From Polyangiaceae bacterium (GTDB taxonomy: Bacteria; Myxococcota_A; Polyangia; Polyangiales; Polyangiaceae), in assembly GCA_015075635.1 (NCBI GenBank), contig JABTUA010000002.1, positions 1,116,001 to 1,180,000 on the forward strand: a DNA stretch of 64,000 nt, in the 5' to 3' direction. Positions 1 to 9,332 of this stretch are shown piece after piece. The translations under genes and the position numbers were made by a program. Numbering within the stretch: position 1 is the stretch's first letter; the number at the start of each line of letters is the position of its first letter. The notes below the pieces were generated by a model that had not been told where the DNA came from, did not search any database, and saw only the letters and a list, made by a program, of their open reading frames with translations.

Positions 1-52
1 CGGCGGGCGTCGCCAGGACCCCCAGAGCCACCGCGAACAGCACTGCCCGCAT
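1..52 (-). CDS. Exported protein, N-terminal fragment only
   Basis: Only the first 17 codons lie in the window. Reading leftward from an ATG at 52 gives MRAVLFAVALGVLATPA, a typical Sec signal peptide start with one Arg, a hydrophobic core and small residues at the end. A purine-rich GGGAGA lies about 9 bases before the ATG and can serve as ribosome binding site. The product is therefore probably exported, but nothing else can be said. It diverges from the kinase gene on its right. Confidence 0.5.
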   Translation of the reverse strand, partial: MRAVLFAVALGVLATPA

Positions 53-186
53 TTGCACTCGTCTCCCTTTGCCCAACCACGGAGGCTACCACAGAGCAGC
101 AGGGAAACTCCGCGATTTCGCCGGGTGTGGCTCGATGCGGGACGCTAGGGGCCGTACCGGTTACACTCGGGGGTCTCGGGGTCGAG

Positions 187-1650
187 ATGCCGGTAACGCT
201 CGGTGAGGTGATCGACGGCAAGTACCGGATCGAGCGGCTGCTCGGCGAAGGGGGCATGGGCGCCGTCTTCGAGGCCGAGAACGTGCGCATTCACCGGCGC
301 GTGGCCATCAAGCTCCTCCACCCGCACGTCGCGGAGATGGGCGCCATCGTGCAGCGCTTCGAGCGGGAGGCACAGGCCGCCGGCCGCATCGGCAACGACC
401 ACATCATGGAGGTCCTGGACCTCGGCACGCTCCCGGACGGCTCCCGCTACATCGTGATGGAGTACCTCGACGGTGAGCCGCTCGCGATGCGCATCGAGCG
501 GCTGGGCAAGGTCCCCGCCCGCGAGCTGGCCGAGCTGACCTTGCAGACGCTGGAGGGGCTGGGCGCGGCCCACGCCGCGGGCATCGTCCACCGCGATCTC
601 AAGCCCGACAACATCTACATCCTCAAGGAGAAGGCCGGCCGGCGCGACTTCGTCAAGCTGATCGACTTCGGCATCTCCAAGTTCCAGAAGGGCGGACCGG
701 AGGGGATGCAGATGACGCAGACCGGCGCGGTGCTGGGCACGCCCTACTACATGTCCCCCGAGCAAGCCGCCGGCTCGCAGGAGGTCAACGCGAGCACCGA
801 TCTCTACGCCATCGGAGTCATCCTCTACGAGGCCGCGACGGGACGGCGGCCCTTCGAGTCGGACTCGTTCCAGCAGCTCCTGTTCCAGATCGTGCTGGGC
901 GAGTTGCCGGACCCGAAGACGCTGAACCCCGAGCTCGACGACGGGTTCGTCAGCATCATCCTGAAGGCCATGTCGCGCGATCCGGCGTCGCGCTTCGAGA
1001 GCGCCGCGGCCTTCTCGACGGCGCTGCGCGAGTGGCTCGCGAGCGGGAAGGCCGTCGTGGTCCCGCCCAAGTCCACCGTCAACCCGGCGCTCGCCGGCAT
1101 CGTCGCGCCCACCTTGGTGCAGGAGGCTTCGCCGGTCGCCGGCGTCACCGCGAGCAACGACACCTCGGCCGCGGGCAGCTGGGCGCAGTCCCACGCTTTC
1201 GAGGCCCAGCCACCCAAGAAGACCAAGGGGCTCTTGATCGGCGCCGCCGCGGCGGTGCTCGTGGTCGCTGCCGTCGCCGTCGTCGCGCTGGCGCGTCTCG
1301 GCTCGCGCACACAGCCCGCGACCGCGACGCCGGAGCCGTCCGCGGAAGAGGCCGCTGCAGCCGTGGGCGTCGTACCCGGCGCGCCCGCGGTGCCGGAGCT
1401 GCCCGCCCCGCCGGGCGACACGCCTGCCGCGGCCGTCCCGATCGCGGCGGGCACTCCAGTTCCCACGCGCCCAGGTCTACCCGCGCCACCACAAGTGCCC
1501 GGGGCGCCACCCGCGCCGAGCGGCGCGGCCGCTCCTCCGCTGCCGTCGGCGACGCCCGAGCCACCTCAGGCGCCTCCGCCCCCGCCGGTCGCGCCTCCTC
1601 CGCCGAAGCCAAAGCCCACCGGGCAGCCAGGCACGGACTTCGGCTACTGA
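187..1650 (+). CDS. Hanks-type Ser/Thr protein kinase, membrane-anchored
   Basis: Eukaryote-like Ser/Thr kinase. The catalytic domain occupies roughly residues 13-285: Gly-rich loop GEGGMGAVF, VAIK lysine (K42), HRDLKPDN catalytic loop (H135, D137), DFG (D160) and a SPEQ activation-segment end, so all key residues are present. One hydrophobic helix at about 348-372 is followed by a Pro/Ala-rich tail of about 110 residues ending GTDFGY. This is the PknB-type layout with a cytoplasmic kinase and an extracytoplasmic tail, here with no PASTA or other sensor domain. I chose the ATG at 187 because the kinase fold starts about ten residues later; an in-frame GTG at 127 would add 20 unconserved residues. 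Substrates cannot be told. Its 3' end overlaps the convergent phosphatase gene by 7 bases. Confidence 0.9.
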   Translation: MPVTLGEVIDGKYRIERLLGEGGMGAVFEAENVRIHRRVAIKLLHPHVAEMGAIVQRFEREAQAAGRIGNDHIMEVLDLGTLPDGSRYIVMEYLDGEPLAMRIERLGKVPARELAELTLQTLEGLGAAHAAGIVHRDLKPDNIYILKEKAGRRDFVKLIDFGISKFQKGGPEGMQMTQTGAVLGTPYYMSPEQAAGSQEVNASTDLYAIGVILYEAATGRRPFESDSFQQLLFQIVLGELPDPKTLNPELDDGFVSIILKAMSRDPASRFESAAAFSTALREWLASGKAVVVPPKSTVNPALAGIVAPTLVQEASPVAGVTASNDTSAAGSWAQSHAFEAQPPKKTKGLLIGAAAAVLVVAAVAVVALARLGSRTQPATATPEPSAEEAAAAVGVVPGAPAVPELPAPPGDTPAAAVPIAAGTPVPTRPGLPAPPQVPGAPPAPSGAAAPPLPSATPEPPQAPPPPPVAPPPPKPKPTGQPGTDFGY

Positions 1651-2345
1651 CGCTTGGGAGGCGCCGGCAGTCCGGCTTGCTTCCGGATCTTCTCCACGTC
1701 GAGCTTCTCGACGTATTCGATCAGGTTCTTCCAGATCGAATGAAAGCCGAAATTGCCCTGGGTCATCTCGGCGATGGCCTCTTGCTTGGTCCAGCCCTGC
1801 ACGAGGATGCGATAGATGGCCGTCATGGTCCCGGTGCGGTCGGCGCCGTGCTGGCAGTGGACGAACACGGGCTGCTTCGCCGGATCGGTGACGATCTTCA
1901 GGAAGCGCACCACGTCTTCATCCTCGGCGTGCCAGGCCTTGAAGCTGATGTGCTCGTAGCCGAGCGGCAGCTTGCCGATCTCGTCGCGATCGGAGTTGAC
2001 GGCGCGCAGGTTGACCACGGTCTTCACGCCCAGCTTCTGGAGCTCGGCCATGCCTTCGGCGCTGGGCTGCGCGCCGCGGTAGTAGCCGTCACCGAGCTTG
2101 TGCAGGTTCGGTAGCCCGGGCTTGTCCACCCGCACGGCCCAGCTCGCCGGGCGCTCGGCAGGGCCCGCGCTCGCAGAAGCGCTCGCAGAAGCGCTCGCAG
2201 AAGCGCTCGCCGTCGGCGCCACCGCCGGGCTCACGCTGGCCGCGCTCGAGGCGTCGCCCCGCTCCTCCGCCCGCGTCGTCGCGCAAGCGACGGCCAAGGG
2301 CAACAGCAACCACGCCGCGGTCTCCACCGACCGGGAGAATACCAC
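1644..2345 (-). CDS. Tyrosine/dual-specificity phosphatase-like lipoprotein
   Basis: The C-terminal half carries the Cys-dependent phosphatase signature VHCQHGADRTG (HCx5R), preceded by VVNLR and followed by a helical segment, as in DSP/PTP-like phosphatases. The N-terminus has a lipoprotein signal ending LAVAC, so the enzyme should act outside the cytoplasmic membrane. Between them is a low-complexity Ser-Ala stretch from a tandem DNA repeat near 2170-2206. The start is uncertain: the GTG at 2345 lies just after the secF stop and gives a clean lipoprotein signal, while a GTG at 2381 would add an Arg-rich N-terminus. It is last in the yajC-secD-secF line and convergent with the kinase gene. 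Its substrate is unknown. Confidence 0.8.
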   Translation of the reverse strand: MVFSRSVETAAWLLLPLAVACATTRAEERGDASSAASVSPAVAPTASASASASASASASAGPAERPASWAVRVDKPGLPNLHKLGDGYYRGAQPSAEGMAELQKLGVKTVVNLRAVNSDRDEIGKLPLGYEHISFKAWHAEDEDVVRFLKIVTDPAKQPVFVHCQHGADRTGTMTAIYRILVQGWTKQEAIAEMTQGNFGFHSIWKNLIEYVEKLDVEKIRKQAGLPAPPKRQ

Positions 2346-2349
2346 TGGG

Positions 2350-3579
2350 CTAGACCGCCGGCGCCGTCTTGCGCGCCTCACCGATCTTCTTCTTGGCCTT
2401 GCCCATCTTGGCGAAGAAGGTGTGGTCCAGCCACTCCGTGAGGGGCAGCGCGACGTAGATCGACGAGTAGGTGCCGAGCACGATGCCCACGATCAGCGTC
2501 AGCGCGAAGTCCTTGAGCGTGCCCGTGCCGAAGAAGAACAGGCCGCCCAGGCTGAACACCGTGGTCCCGCTGGCGAGCAGCGTGCGGTTCAGCATCTCCG
2601 AGATGCTGTGGTTGATCAGGCTGTGGAAGCTCCTGCCTCTGAGCTTGCTCAAGTTCTCGCGCACGCGGTCGAAGACGATCACCGTGTCGTTGATCGAGTA
2701 GCCGACGATGGTGAGCACGGCGGCGACCGTCGTCAGGTTCACCTCCCTGCGCACCAGCACCAAGAAGCCGAGCACGGTGACCGCGTCGTGCAGCATGGCG
2801 AAGACCGCGCCGGGGGCGAAGCGCAGGTCGAAGCGGAAGGCGATGTAGGCCATGATGAACACGATCGAGATCGCGATGGCCTTGAGCGCGGCGTCGCGCA
2901 GCTGAGCGCCGGCCTTGGGCCCGATCCACTCGGACCGCATCGGCTCCGCCGGCACCTTGTCGGCGCCGAGCTTGTCGCGGAGACCCGCCATGAGCTGGTC
3001 GCCCTTGCTCATCAGCTGGATCTCGACCTTGTTGTCACGCTCGCTCTGGAGCGAGGGGTTGTTCGCGCCGGGGCGCAGCGCCAAGCCACCGACCGCCGCG
3101 ATGCGTTCCTTGATGAACGCCATGTCGGGCGCGTCGCGGAAGCGCGCGGTGATCTTGTCGCCTCCCGGGCTGAACTTGACCTCGGTGGCGCTTCGGTTCG
3201 GCGTACACACGTCGGCGGGCAAGCCGTCGCCGACGCACAGGCTCTTCTCGACCTCCGCCTGCTTCTCCGGCGAGATGGTCGTGACCTCCTGGACGCGGAT
3301 GATGTAGTGGTTCTCGTTGTTCGGGTCGTCCACCCGGATCACGTCCGGGTGCGAGAAGCCGATCGCCTTGACCGCCGACGAGACGTCGCTCGCCGAGACC
3401 TTGCCGGTGAAGCCGACCTCGATCTCGGTGCCGCCTTTGAAGTCGGTGCCCATGCGCAGACCGAGGCCCGGCGCGAAGATGCCCACGAGCGCGGCGAAGA
3501 ACGCGATGAGCGACAGCGCAATGAACAGGCGGCGCTGCCCCATGAAGTCGTACACGCGGCCGAGCGGAATCAGGTTCAT
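2350..3579 (-). CDS. secF: Protein translocase subunit SecF
   Basis: SecF acts with SecD and YajC on SecYEG, using the proton gradient to help pull exported proteins across the inner membrane. The protein starts MNLIPLGRVYDFMGQRR, has a first membrane segment, then the conserved GTDFKGGTEIEV signature, a periplasmic domain of about 150 residues, and a C-terminal block of five membrane segments with NDTVIVFDRVREN. Its 409 residues exceed the usual ~310, mainly through a larger periplasmic domain. It starts 4 bases after the secD stop, so the two are translationally linked. Confidence 0.97.
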   Translation of the reverse strand: MNLIPLGRVYDFMGQRRLFIALSLIAFFAALVGIFAPGLGLRMGTDFKGGTEIEVGFTGKVSASDVSSAVKAIGFSHPDVIRVDDPNNENHYIIRVQEVTTISPEKQAEVEKSLCVGDGLPADVCTPNRSATEVKFSPGGDKITARFRDAPDMAFIKERIAAVGGLALRPGANNPSLQSERDNKVEIQLMSKGDQLMAGLRDKLGADKVPAEPMRSEWIGPKAGAQLRDAALKAIAISIVFIMAYIAFRFDLRFAPGAVFAMLHDAVTVLGFLVLVRREVNLTTVAAVLTIVGYSINDTVIVFDRVRENLSKLRGRSFHSLINHSISEMLNRTLLASGTTVFSLGGLFFFGTGTLKDFALTLIVGIVLGTYSSIYVALPLTEWLDHTFFAKMGKAKKKIGEARKTAPAV

Positions 3580-3583
3580 GGTG

Positions 3584-5692
3584 TCATCCGATGTCGAGGT
3601 GCGTCTTGCGCCCGAAGCCGCGAGCCCAGAGCTCGTAGAACACGCGACTGGCCACCACTACGGTGAACAGGTTGATGGTCACGCCGACCATCAGGGTGAC
3701 GGCGAAGCCCTTGATGGGACCCGAGCCGTATTGAGCCAGCACGATGCCGGAGATCAGCGTCGTCAGGTTGCCGTCGACGATGGCCGAGAGCGCCCGGCCG
3801 AAGCCGATGTCGATGGCGGCGCGGGGGCTCTTCCCCGCGCGCTGCTCCTCGCGTATGCGCTCGTTGATCAGCACGTTGCCGTCCACGCCCATGCCGACGG
3901 TGAGCGCGATGCCGGCGATGCCCGGCAGCGTCATCGACGCGCCGAACATCGCCAGGGTCGCGAGCTGAAGGAAGACGTTCATCAACACCGTGAGGTCGGA
4001 GATGAGCCCGCCGCGCCGGTAGTAGAAGAGCATGAACAGGAGCACCAGCCCGCTGCCGAGCCCCGCGCCGCGCACGGCCAGGCCGATGGCCTCCTTGCCG
4101 AGCGACGGGCCGATGCGCTGCTCGTTCGAGGGTGAGATGGGCGCCGGCAGCGCGCCGGAGCGCAGCACCAGCTCGAGCTTGCGCGCGTCGCGCAGCTGAA
4201 TGTCGGGATCCTGCGCGCCCATCGTGATCTGCGCGTGACCGCCGGCGATGCGGTTCAAGATCACCGGCGTGCTCTCTACGCGACCGTCCAGCATGATGGC
4301 GAAGCGCTTCTTGACGTTGGCGCCGGTGATGCGCTCGAAGGCCTTGCCGCCCGACTCGGTGAAGGTCAGCGCCACGTGCCAGCCGCCCATGCTCTTGCCG
4401 CCCTGCTGGTCCGGCCGGGCCTGGGCCTCGGTGACCTGGGCGCCGGTCAGCTCCGCGCGCGACTTGAGCAGGTAAGTGCGCCAGCCAGCCTCGCTCTGCT
4501 TCAGCGTGTCCGGGTTCGTCTCGTAGACGATCTCGAAGCCGAGCTCGCGGTCCTGCGGAGGAGTCAGCGTGGCCGCCCACTCCTTGAAGCGCTGGAGCGT
4601 CTCCTTGCTCTTCTCCTCCGGCTTCTTCTTCAGGTAGGCGTAGGTGATCTGCTTGTTCTTCTGGTCGCCGCTCTCGTCCAGGCCGATGGGCGCCACCTCC
4701 CGGGCGAACTCCAGGCCCTCCGGCAGGCTCTCCTTGGTCGCGGTCTTGGCCACCTCACCCAGGTAGTCCGTCTCGTCGTCCAGCAGCTTGAACTCGAGGC
4801 GCGCGGTCTGGCTGATGATGTCGCGGATGGTGGCGAAGCTGGCCTCGTCCTCGCCCGGGACCTCGACGATGATGTCCTCGTTCCGGGTCGAGACGCTGGC
4901 CTCCCGCAAGCCGAGGTCGTCCACCCGGCGCAGGATGATGTCCTTGGCCTGAGCGACGGCGCGCTCGCGGATGCCGCTCTCGGCGACCTCGCGGACGCGG
5001 AACACCCACTTCCTCTTGTCCTCGCTCTGGGTGAACGTGAGGTCGCCGCGGAATTTCTCCAGGAAGCGCTCGTCGATCTTCGCCGGGTCGTCCTTGACGT
5101 CGAAGCGGATCTCGTTGGCGGGCTTGCGCGGGGCCTCGATGGCCACCTTCTCGCGCAGCTTGACCAGCGCGTCTTCGCTGGGCAGCTCGTCGCCGGTGTG
5201 GAGGCCATAGACCTTGGCCAGCTCCGCCCGCATCTGCTCGTAGTAGCGATCGCGCTTGTCCTTGACGGCCTCGTCGACGTCCACCGTGTAGACCAGTCGC
5301 AGGCCGCCGCGCAGATCGAGGCCCGCGACCAGGCGGAACTTGTTGTGCTCCTCGACGTACGACGGGCACGGCAACTTGCCCCCGGTGAGCCGCTCGAGGG
5401 AGGGCCAGAGCACGAAGAATCCGGTCACCACCAGGGTGAAGACCAGCCCGGCGCGCAGGCGCCACGGCGTGTCGACGAGCTCGACCGCCATGAAGCCGCT
5501 CCAGAGCGCCAGGATGCCGAACATCACCATCGGCCAGAAGGCGTGGAAATACGCGCCGGCTGCCCCGGACGCGGCGAGCGCGGCCGCGAGCCAGAGCGAG
5601 ATGCGGTGCGCGCGTTTCACCCAGCCCAGGGCCAGGAACATCAGCGCGAACGCGCCTAGGACGAACGTGACGGGATTGATCTGCGCGAGCAC
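3584..5692 (-). CDS. secD: Protein translocase subunit SecD, long N-terminus
   Basis: SecD of the SecDF-YajC export accessory complex. The diagnostic AGLDLRGG motif lies at about 123-130, followed by a large periplasmic domain and a C-terminal block of membrane segments containing VGMGVDGNVLINERIREE. The protein has 702 residues. About 110 precede the signature and contain four hydrophobic segments (near 8-24, 32-48, 52-70 and 81-97), where most SecD proteins have one. The start is a GTG lying 3 bases after the yajC stop. Order yajC-secD-secF is the classic operon. Confidence 0.96.
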   Translation of the reverse strand: MLAQINPVTFVLGAFALMFLALGWVKRAHRISLWLAAALAASGAAGAYFHAFWPMVMFGILALWSGFMAVELVDTPWRLRAGLVFTLVVTGFFVLWPSLERLTGGKLPCPSYVEEHNKFRLVAGLDLRGGLRLVYTVDVDEAVKDKRDRYYEQMRAELAKVYGLHTGDELPSEDALVKLREKVAIEAPRKPANEIRFDVKDDPAKIDERFLEKFRGDLTFTQSEDKRKWVFRVREVAESGIRERAVAQAKDIILRRVDDLGLREASVSTRNEDIIVEVPGEDEASFATIRDIISQTARLEFKLLDDETDYLGEVAKTATKESLPEGLEFAREVAPIGLDESGDQKNKQITYAYLKKKPEEKSKETLQRFKEWAATLTPPQDRELGFEIVYETNPDTLKQSEAGWRTYLLKSRAELTGAQVTEAQARPDQQGGKSMGGWHVALTFTESGGKAFERITGANVKKRFAIMLDGRVESTPVILNRIAGGHAQITMGAQDPDIQLRDARKLELVLRSGALPAPISPSNEQRIGPSLGKEAIGLAVRGAGLGSGLVLLFMLFYYRRGGLISDLTVLMNVFLQLATLAMFGASMTLPGIAGIALTVGMGVDGNVLINERIREEQRAGKSPRAAIDIGFGRALSAIVDGNLTTLISGIVLAQYGSGPIKGFAVTLMVGVTINLFTVVVASRVFYELWARGFGRKTHLDIG

Positions 5693-5695
5693 GAC

Positions 5696-6106
5696 TCAGT
5701 CTTTCTTCGCTGGCTGGACGTCGCCGGTGTCTTTCCCCACCAGCCCCGATTTCAAGAGCTCCACCTTCACTCCCGGGGCCAGCTCCACCTTGGCGTAGCG
5801 GTCGCCCATCTCGACGAGCTTGCCGACGAGCCCGGACTGAGTAAGCACTCGGTCACCCTTCTTCAATGCGACGATCGCGGCTTGTTGCTTTTTCTGCTGC
5901 GAGCGCGACGACCAGAACATGATGAAGAGCAGCGGGAGCAGGAGCAGGATCGGGAACAACATCGACATGGCGCCCGGCTGCTCGCCGGCGCCTGGCGGCG
6001 GTTGCTGCGTCTGACCCGGCGCGGGTTGCGCCGGCTGCGGCGGCGGGGCGCCCGGCGCCTCCGGACGACCCGGGGCTGGAGGGACTGCCTGGAAGAAAGA
6101 GGTCAA
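5696..6106 (-). CDS. yajC: Preprotein translocase accessory subunit YajC
   Basis: Small single-pass membrane protein of the SecDF complex. After a Pro/Gln/Gly-rich N-terminal stretch comes one strongly hydrophobic helix (LFPILLLLPLLFIMFWSSR) and the conserved YajC core with KKGDRVLTQSGLVGK and VELAPGVKVELLK. I placed the start at a TTG (6106) because an AGGAG sits 8 bases before it. The longer frame from a GTG at 6133 would put that AGGAG inside the gene. The Pro-rich N-terminus is longer than in E. coli YajC. Confidence 0.93.
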   Translation of the reverse strand: MTSFFQAVPPAPGRPEAPGAPPPQPAQPAPGQTQQPPPGAGEQPGAMSMLFPILLLLPLLFIMFWSSRSQQKKQQAAIVALKKGDRVLTQSGLVGKLVEMGDRYAKVELAPGVKVELLKSGLVGKDTGDVQPAKKD

Positions 6107-6225
6107 CGCGATGTCTCCTGGATGAAAACGCACGGCGTCGCGGGGGGTCCTCGGGCGACCGCACGGCGAGCGCGAGACGCCTCCCCGGCGGAGCGGCGAA
6201 GCTCTCGAAGCGCCGAAGCCGCCGG

Positions 6226-6254
6226 CTCATACCCAGTTTGTGGGGGGTCCGCAA
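6226..6254 (-). promoter_or_regulatory. Candidate sigma-70-type promoter for yajC-secDF
   Basis: On the minus strand TTGCGG (6254-6249) is followed after 17 bases by TATGAG (6231-6226). The match and spacing are reasonable for a housekeeping promoter, giving a leader of about 110 bases before the yajC start. Confidence 0.4.
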
Positions 6255-6369
6255 GGAGACGGCGGGGCCTAAACGTCGGTGCAGGGGTGGCACCCTCTCC
6301 TCGCGGGGCGGGGGGAAGCGACGAGCGGCGACGCTCATCACGGGGTGAAGCTGACCCAGGGCGGCCGCC

Positions 6370-6398
6370 TTGACACTGACCTAGCCGGAGGGTAGTTG
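6370..6398 (+). promoter_or_regulatory. Candidate promoter for tRNA-Val
   Basis: A perfect TTGACA (6370-6375) is followed after 17 bases by TAGTTG (6393-6398), a weak -10. The predicted start is about 30 bases before the tRNA, and the transcript could continue into thrS. Confidence 0.45.
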
Positions 6399-6432
6399 GA
6401 TTCCCCCTTGCTTTCTGAGGGTTTCAACTTCC

Positions 6433-6504
<72 letters not shown>

Positions 6505-6540
6505 CGACTTTCTTCATGCTGACCGGGACTGCTTGAGCTG

Positions 6541-8579
6541 ATGGCGGACGTGCATCGCACGCCGCGCGAGCTCTTGCAGGCCCGCGGGGAGCTCGCAGAT
6601 GACGTCGTCGCCGTGCTGGCGAACGGCGCCATCGTCGATCTCCATACGCCGGTCGGCGAGGACGCAAAGCTCGAGCCGCTCCGGGTGGGTGACCCGCGTG
6701 CGCTTCAGGTGATCCGCCACTCGGCCGCGCACGTGATGGCCGACGCGGTCCAGCGGCTGTTCCCGGGCACGCAGGTCACCATCGGCCCCTCGATCGACAG
6801 CGGCTTCTACTACGACTTCGATCGCCCGGACGGCCCGTTCACCGACAAGGATCTGGAGCGCATCGAGAAGGAGATGAGGAAGATCATCTCCGGCAAGAAG
6901 CCCTTTACTCGCGAGGAGATGACACACGCTGAGGTGCGGGCGCTCTTCGACGGCATGGGCGAGAAGTACAAGTGCGAGATCATCGACGGCATCGCGCAGC
7001 GCGGCGAACGCATCAGCGTGTACCGTCACGGTAGCCCGGGCCGCAAAGAGGGCAGCTGGTTCGACGTCTGTGCGGGACCCCACGTGCCCCACGCCGGGCA
7101 TTTGGGCGCGGTGAAGCTCACCACCGTCGCCGGCGCGTATTGGCGCGGCGACGAGCGCAACCCGATGCTCCAGCGCATCTACGGCACGGCCTTCCCGTCC
7201 CAGGCGGAGCTCGACGCCTACCTGAAGCAGCTGGAAGAGGCCAAGGCCCGCGACCACAGGAAGCTCGGCAAGGAGCTCGAGCTGACGATGTTCCACGAGT
7301 ACGCGCCGGCCATGCCGTTCTTCCTGCCGCGCGGCGCCAGCGTCTATCACCGGCTCATCGAGTACGTGCGCGATCTCTACGTGGACTACGGCTACGAAGA
7401 GGTCATCACCCCGCAGGTCTTCGACAAGAAGCTGTTCGAGACCAGCGGCCACTGGGAGAACTACCAGGACAACATGTTCCTGAGCGTCACGCGTGACGCC
7501 TACCAGGACGTCGTCGCCGGCAACCCGGAAGCGCTCGCGGCCATCGAAGCCAAGGGCGCCCGCGACTGGTTCGCGAGCTGGGTCGAGGGCTCGGTCCGCA
7601 CGGGCCTGAAGCCGATGAACTGTCCGAGCCACTGCTTGATCTTCGGCCAACGCAAGCGCAGCTACCGAGAGCTACCCTGGCGCGTCGCCGACTTCGGCCG
7701 CCTGCACCGCTACGAGCGCGGGGGCGTAGTCCACGGGCTCGCCCGCGTCCGCACCTTCTGCCAGGACGACGCGCACATCTTCTGCACGCCGGAGCAGATG
7801 GTGGCGGAGATAGCCTCGTTCAACAGCCTGCTGTTCGAGGTCTACAACGCGTTCGCGTTCGACAAGGTCGCCATCAAGCTGGCGCTCCGGCCGGAGAAAC
7901 GCGTCGGCACCGACGAGATGTGGGACCGGGCGGAGGCGGCGCTGGAGCAGGTGCTGGTCGATTCCAAGCTCCCGTTCGAGAAGCTCGACGGCGAGGGCGC
8001 CTTCTACGGCCCGAAGCTCGAGTTCCACGTCACCGACGCCATCGGCCGGAGCTGGCAGCTCGGCACCATCCAGGTGGACTACTCGATGCCCGAGCGCTTC
8101 GGCCTCGAGTACATCGGCAACGACGGCGCCGCGCACCGCCCGGTGATGCTGCACCGAGCGATCCTCGGCTCGCTCGAGCGCTTCTACGGCGTGTACCTCG
8201 AGCACTGCGCGGGCAAGTTCCCGGTCTGGCTCGCTCCCGAGCAGGTCGCGTTGCTCACGGTCAGCGAGAAGCAGGCCGAATACGCCGAGCGCGTGGCGCA
8301 GGAGCTCCGCGCGGCCGGCCTGCGCGTGATCGTGGACGCCGGCGCCGACAAGCTGGGCGCCAAGATCCGCAACGCGCGCAACATGCGCCACCCCTACCTG
8401 GCGGTGATTGGCGACGACGAGATGAACGCCGGCACCCTCTCGGTGCGCTCCCGCGAGCAGGGCGAGCTCGGGAGCCTGACCATTCTCGCCTTCACCGAGC
8501 GTCTGCTCGGAGACGCGCGTCCACCCAGATTGAAGACTCACGCGGCGTCGCCGCGAGAACAGGACTCGACGATCAGCAC

Positions 8580-8583
<4 letters not shown>
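6541..8583 (+). CDS. thrS: Threonine-tRNA ligase
   Basis: Charges tRNA-Thr and edits mis-attached serine. Order of parts: an N-terminal TGS-like domain, the editing domain with HSAAHVMADAVQRLFP and GFYYDF, the class II core with zinc ligand in MNCPSH (Cys about residue 361), RYERGGVVHGLARVR, GAFYGPKLEF and LHRAILGSLERF, and a C-terminal anticodon-binding domain. The 680 residues include an insert of about 30 between NMF (about 313) and LKPMNCP, where other ThrRS proteins have a short link. Its last codons overlap the infC start as ATGA. Confidence 0.98.
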
Positions 8584-9308
<725 letters not shown>

Positions 9309-9332
9309 CGGAAGGCTGCGGCGCCCGCGCGC

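Larger units (their letters stand above)
6107..6432. other. Gene-free region between yajC and tRNA-Val
   Basis: A GC-rich divergent spacer. I see no convincing gene. It carries the two promoter-like sites listed separately, one leftward for yajC and one rightward for the tRNA. Confidence 0.6.

Noticed and set aside
145..1194. Long antisense frames over the kinase, secD, thrS, TPR and other genes
   Set aside because: Typical shadows in very GC-rich DNA, with no recognisable domains and opposite to well-supported genes.
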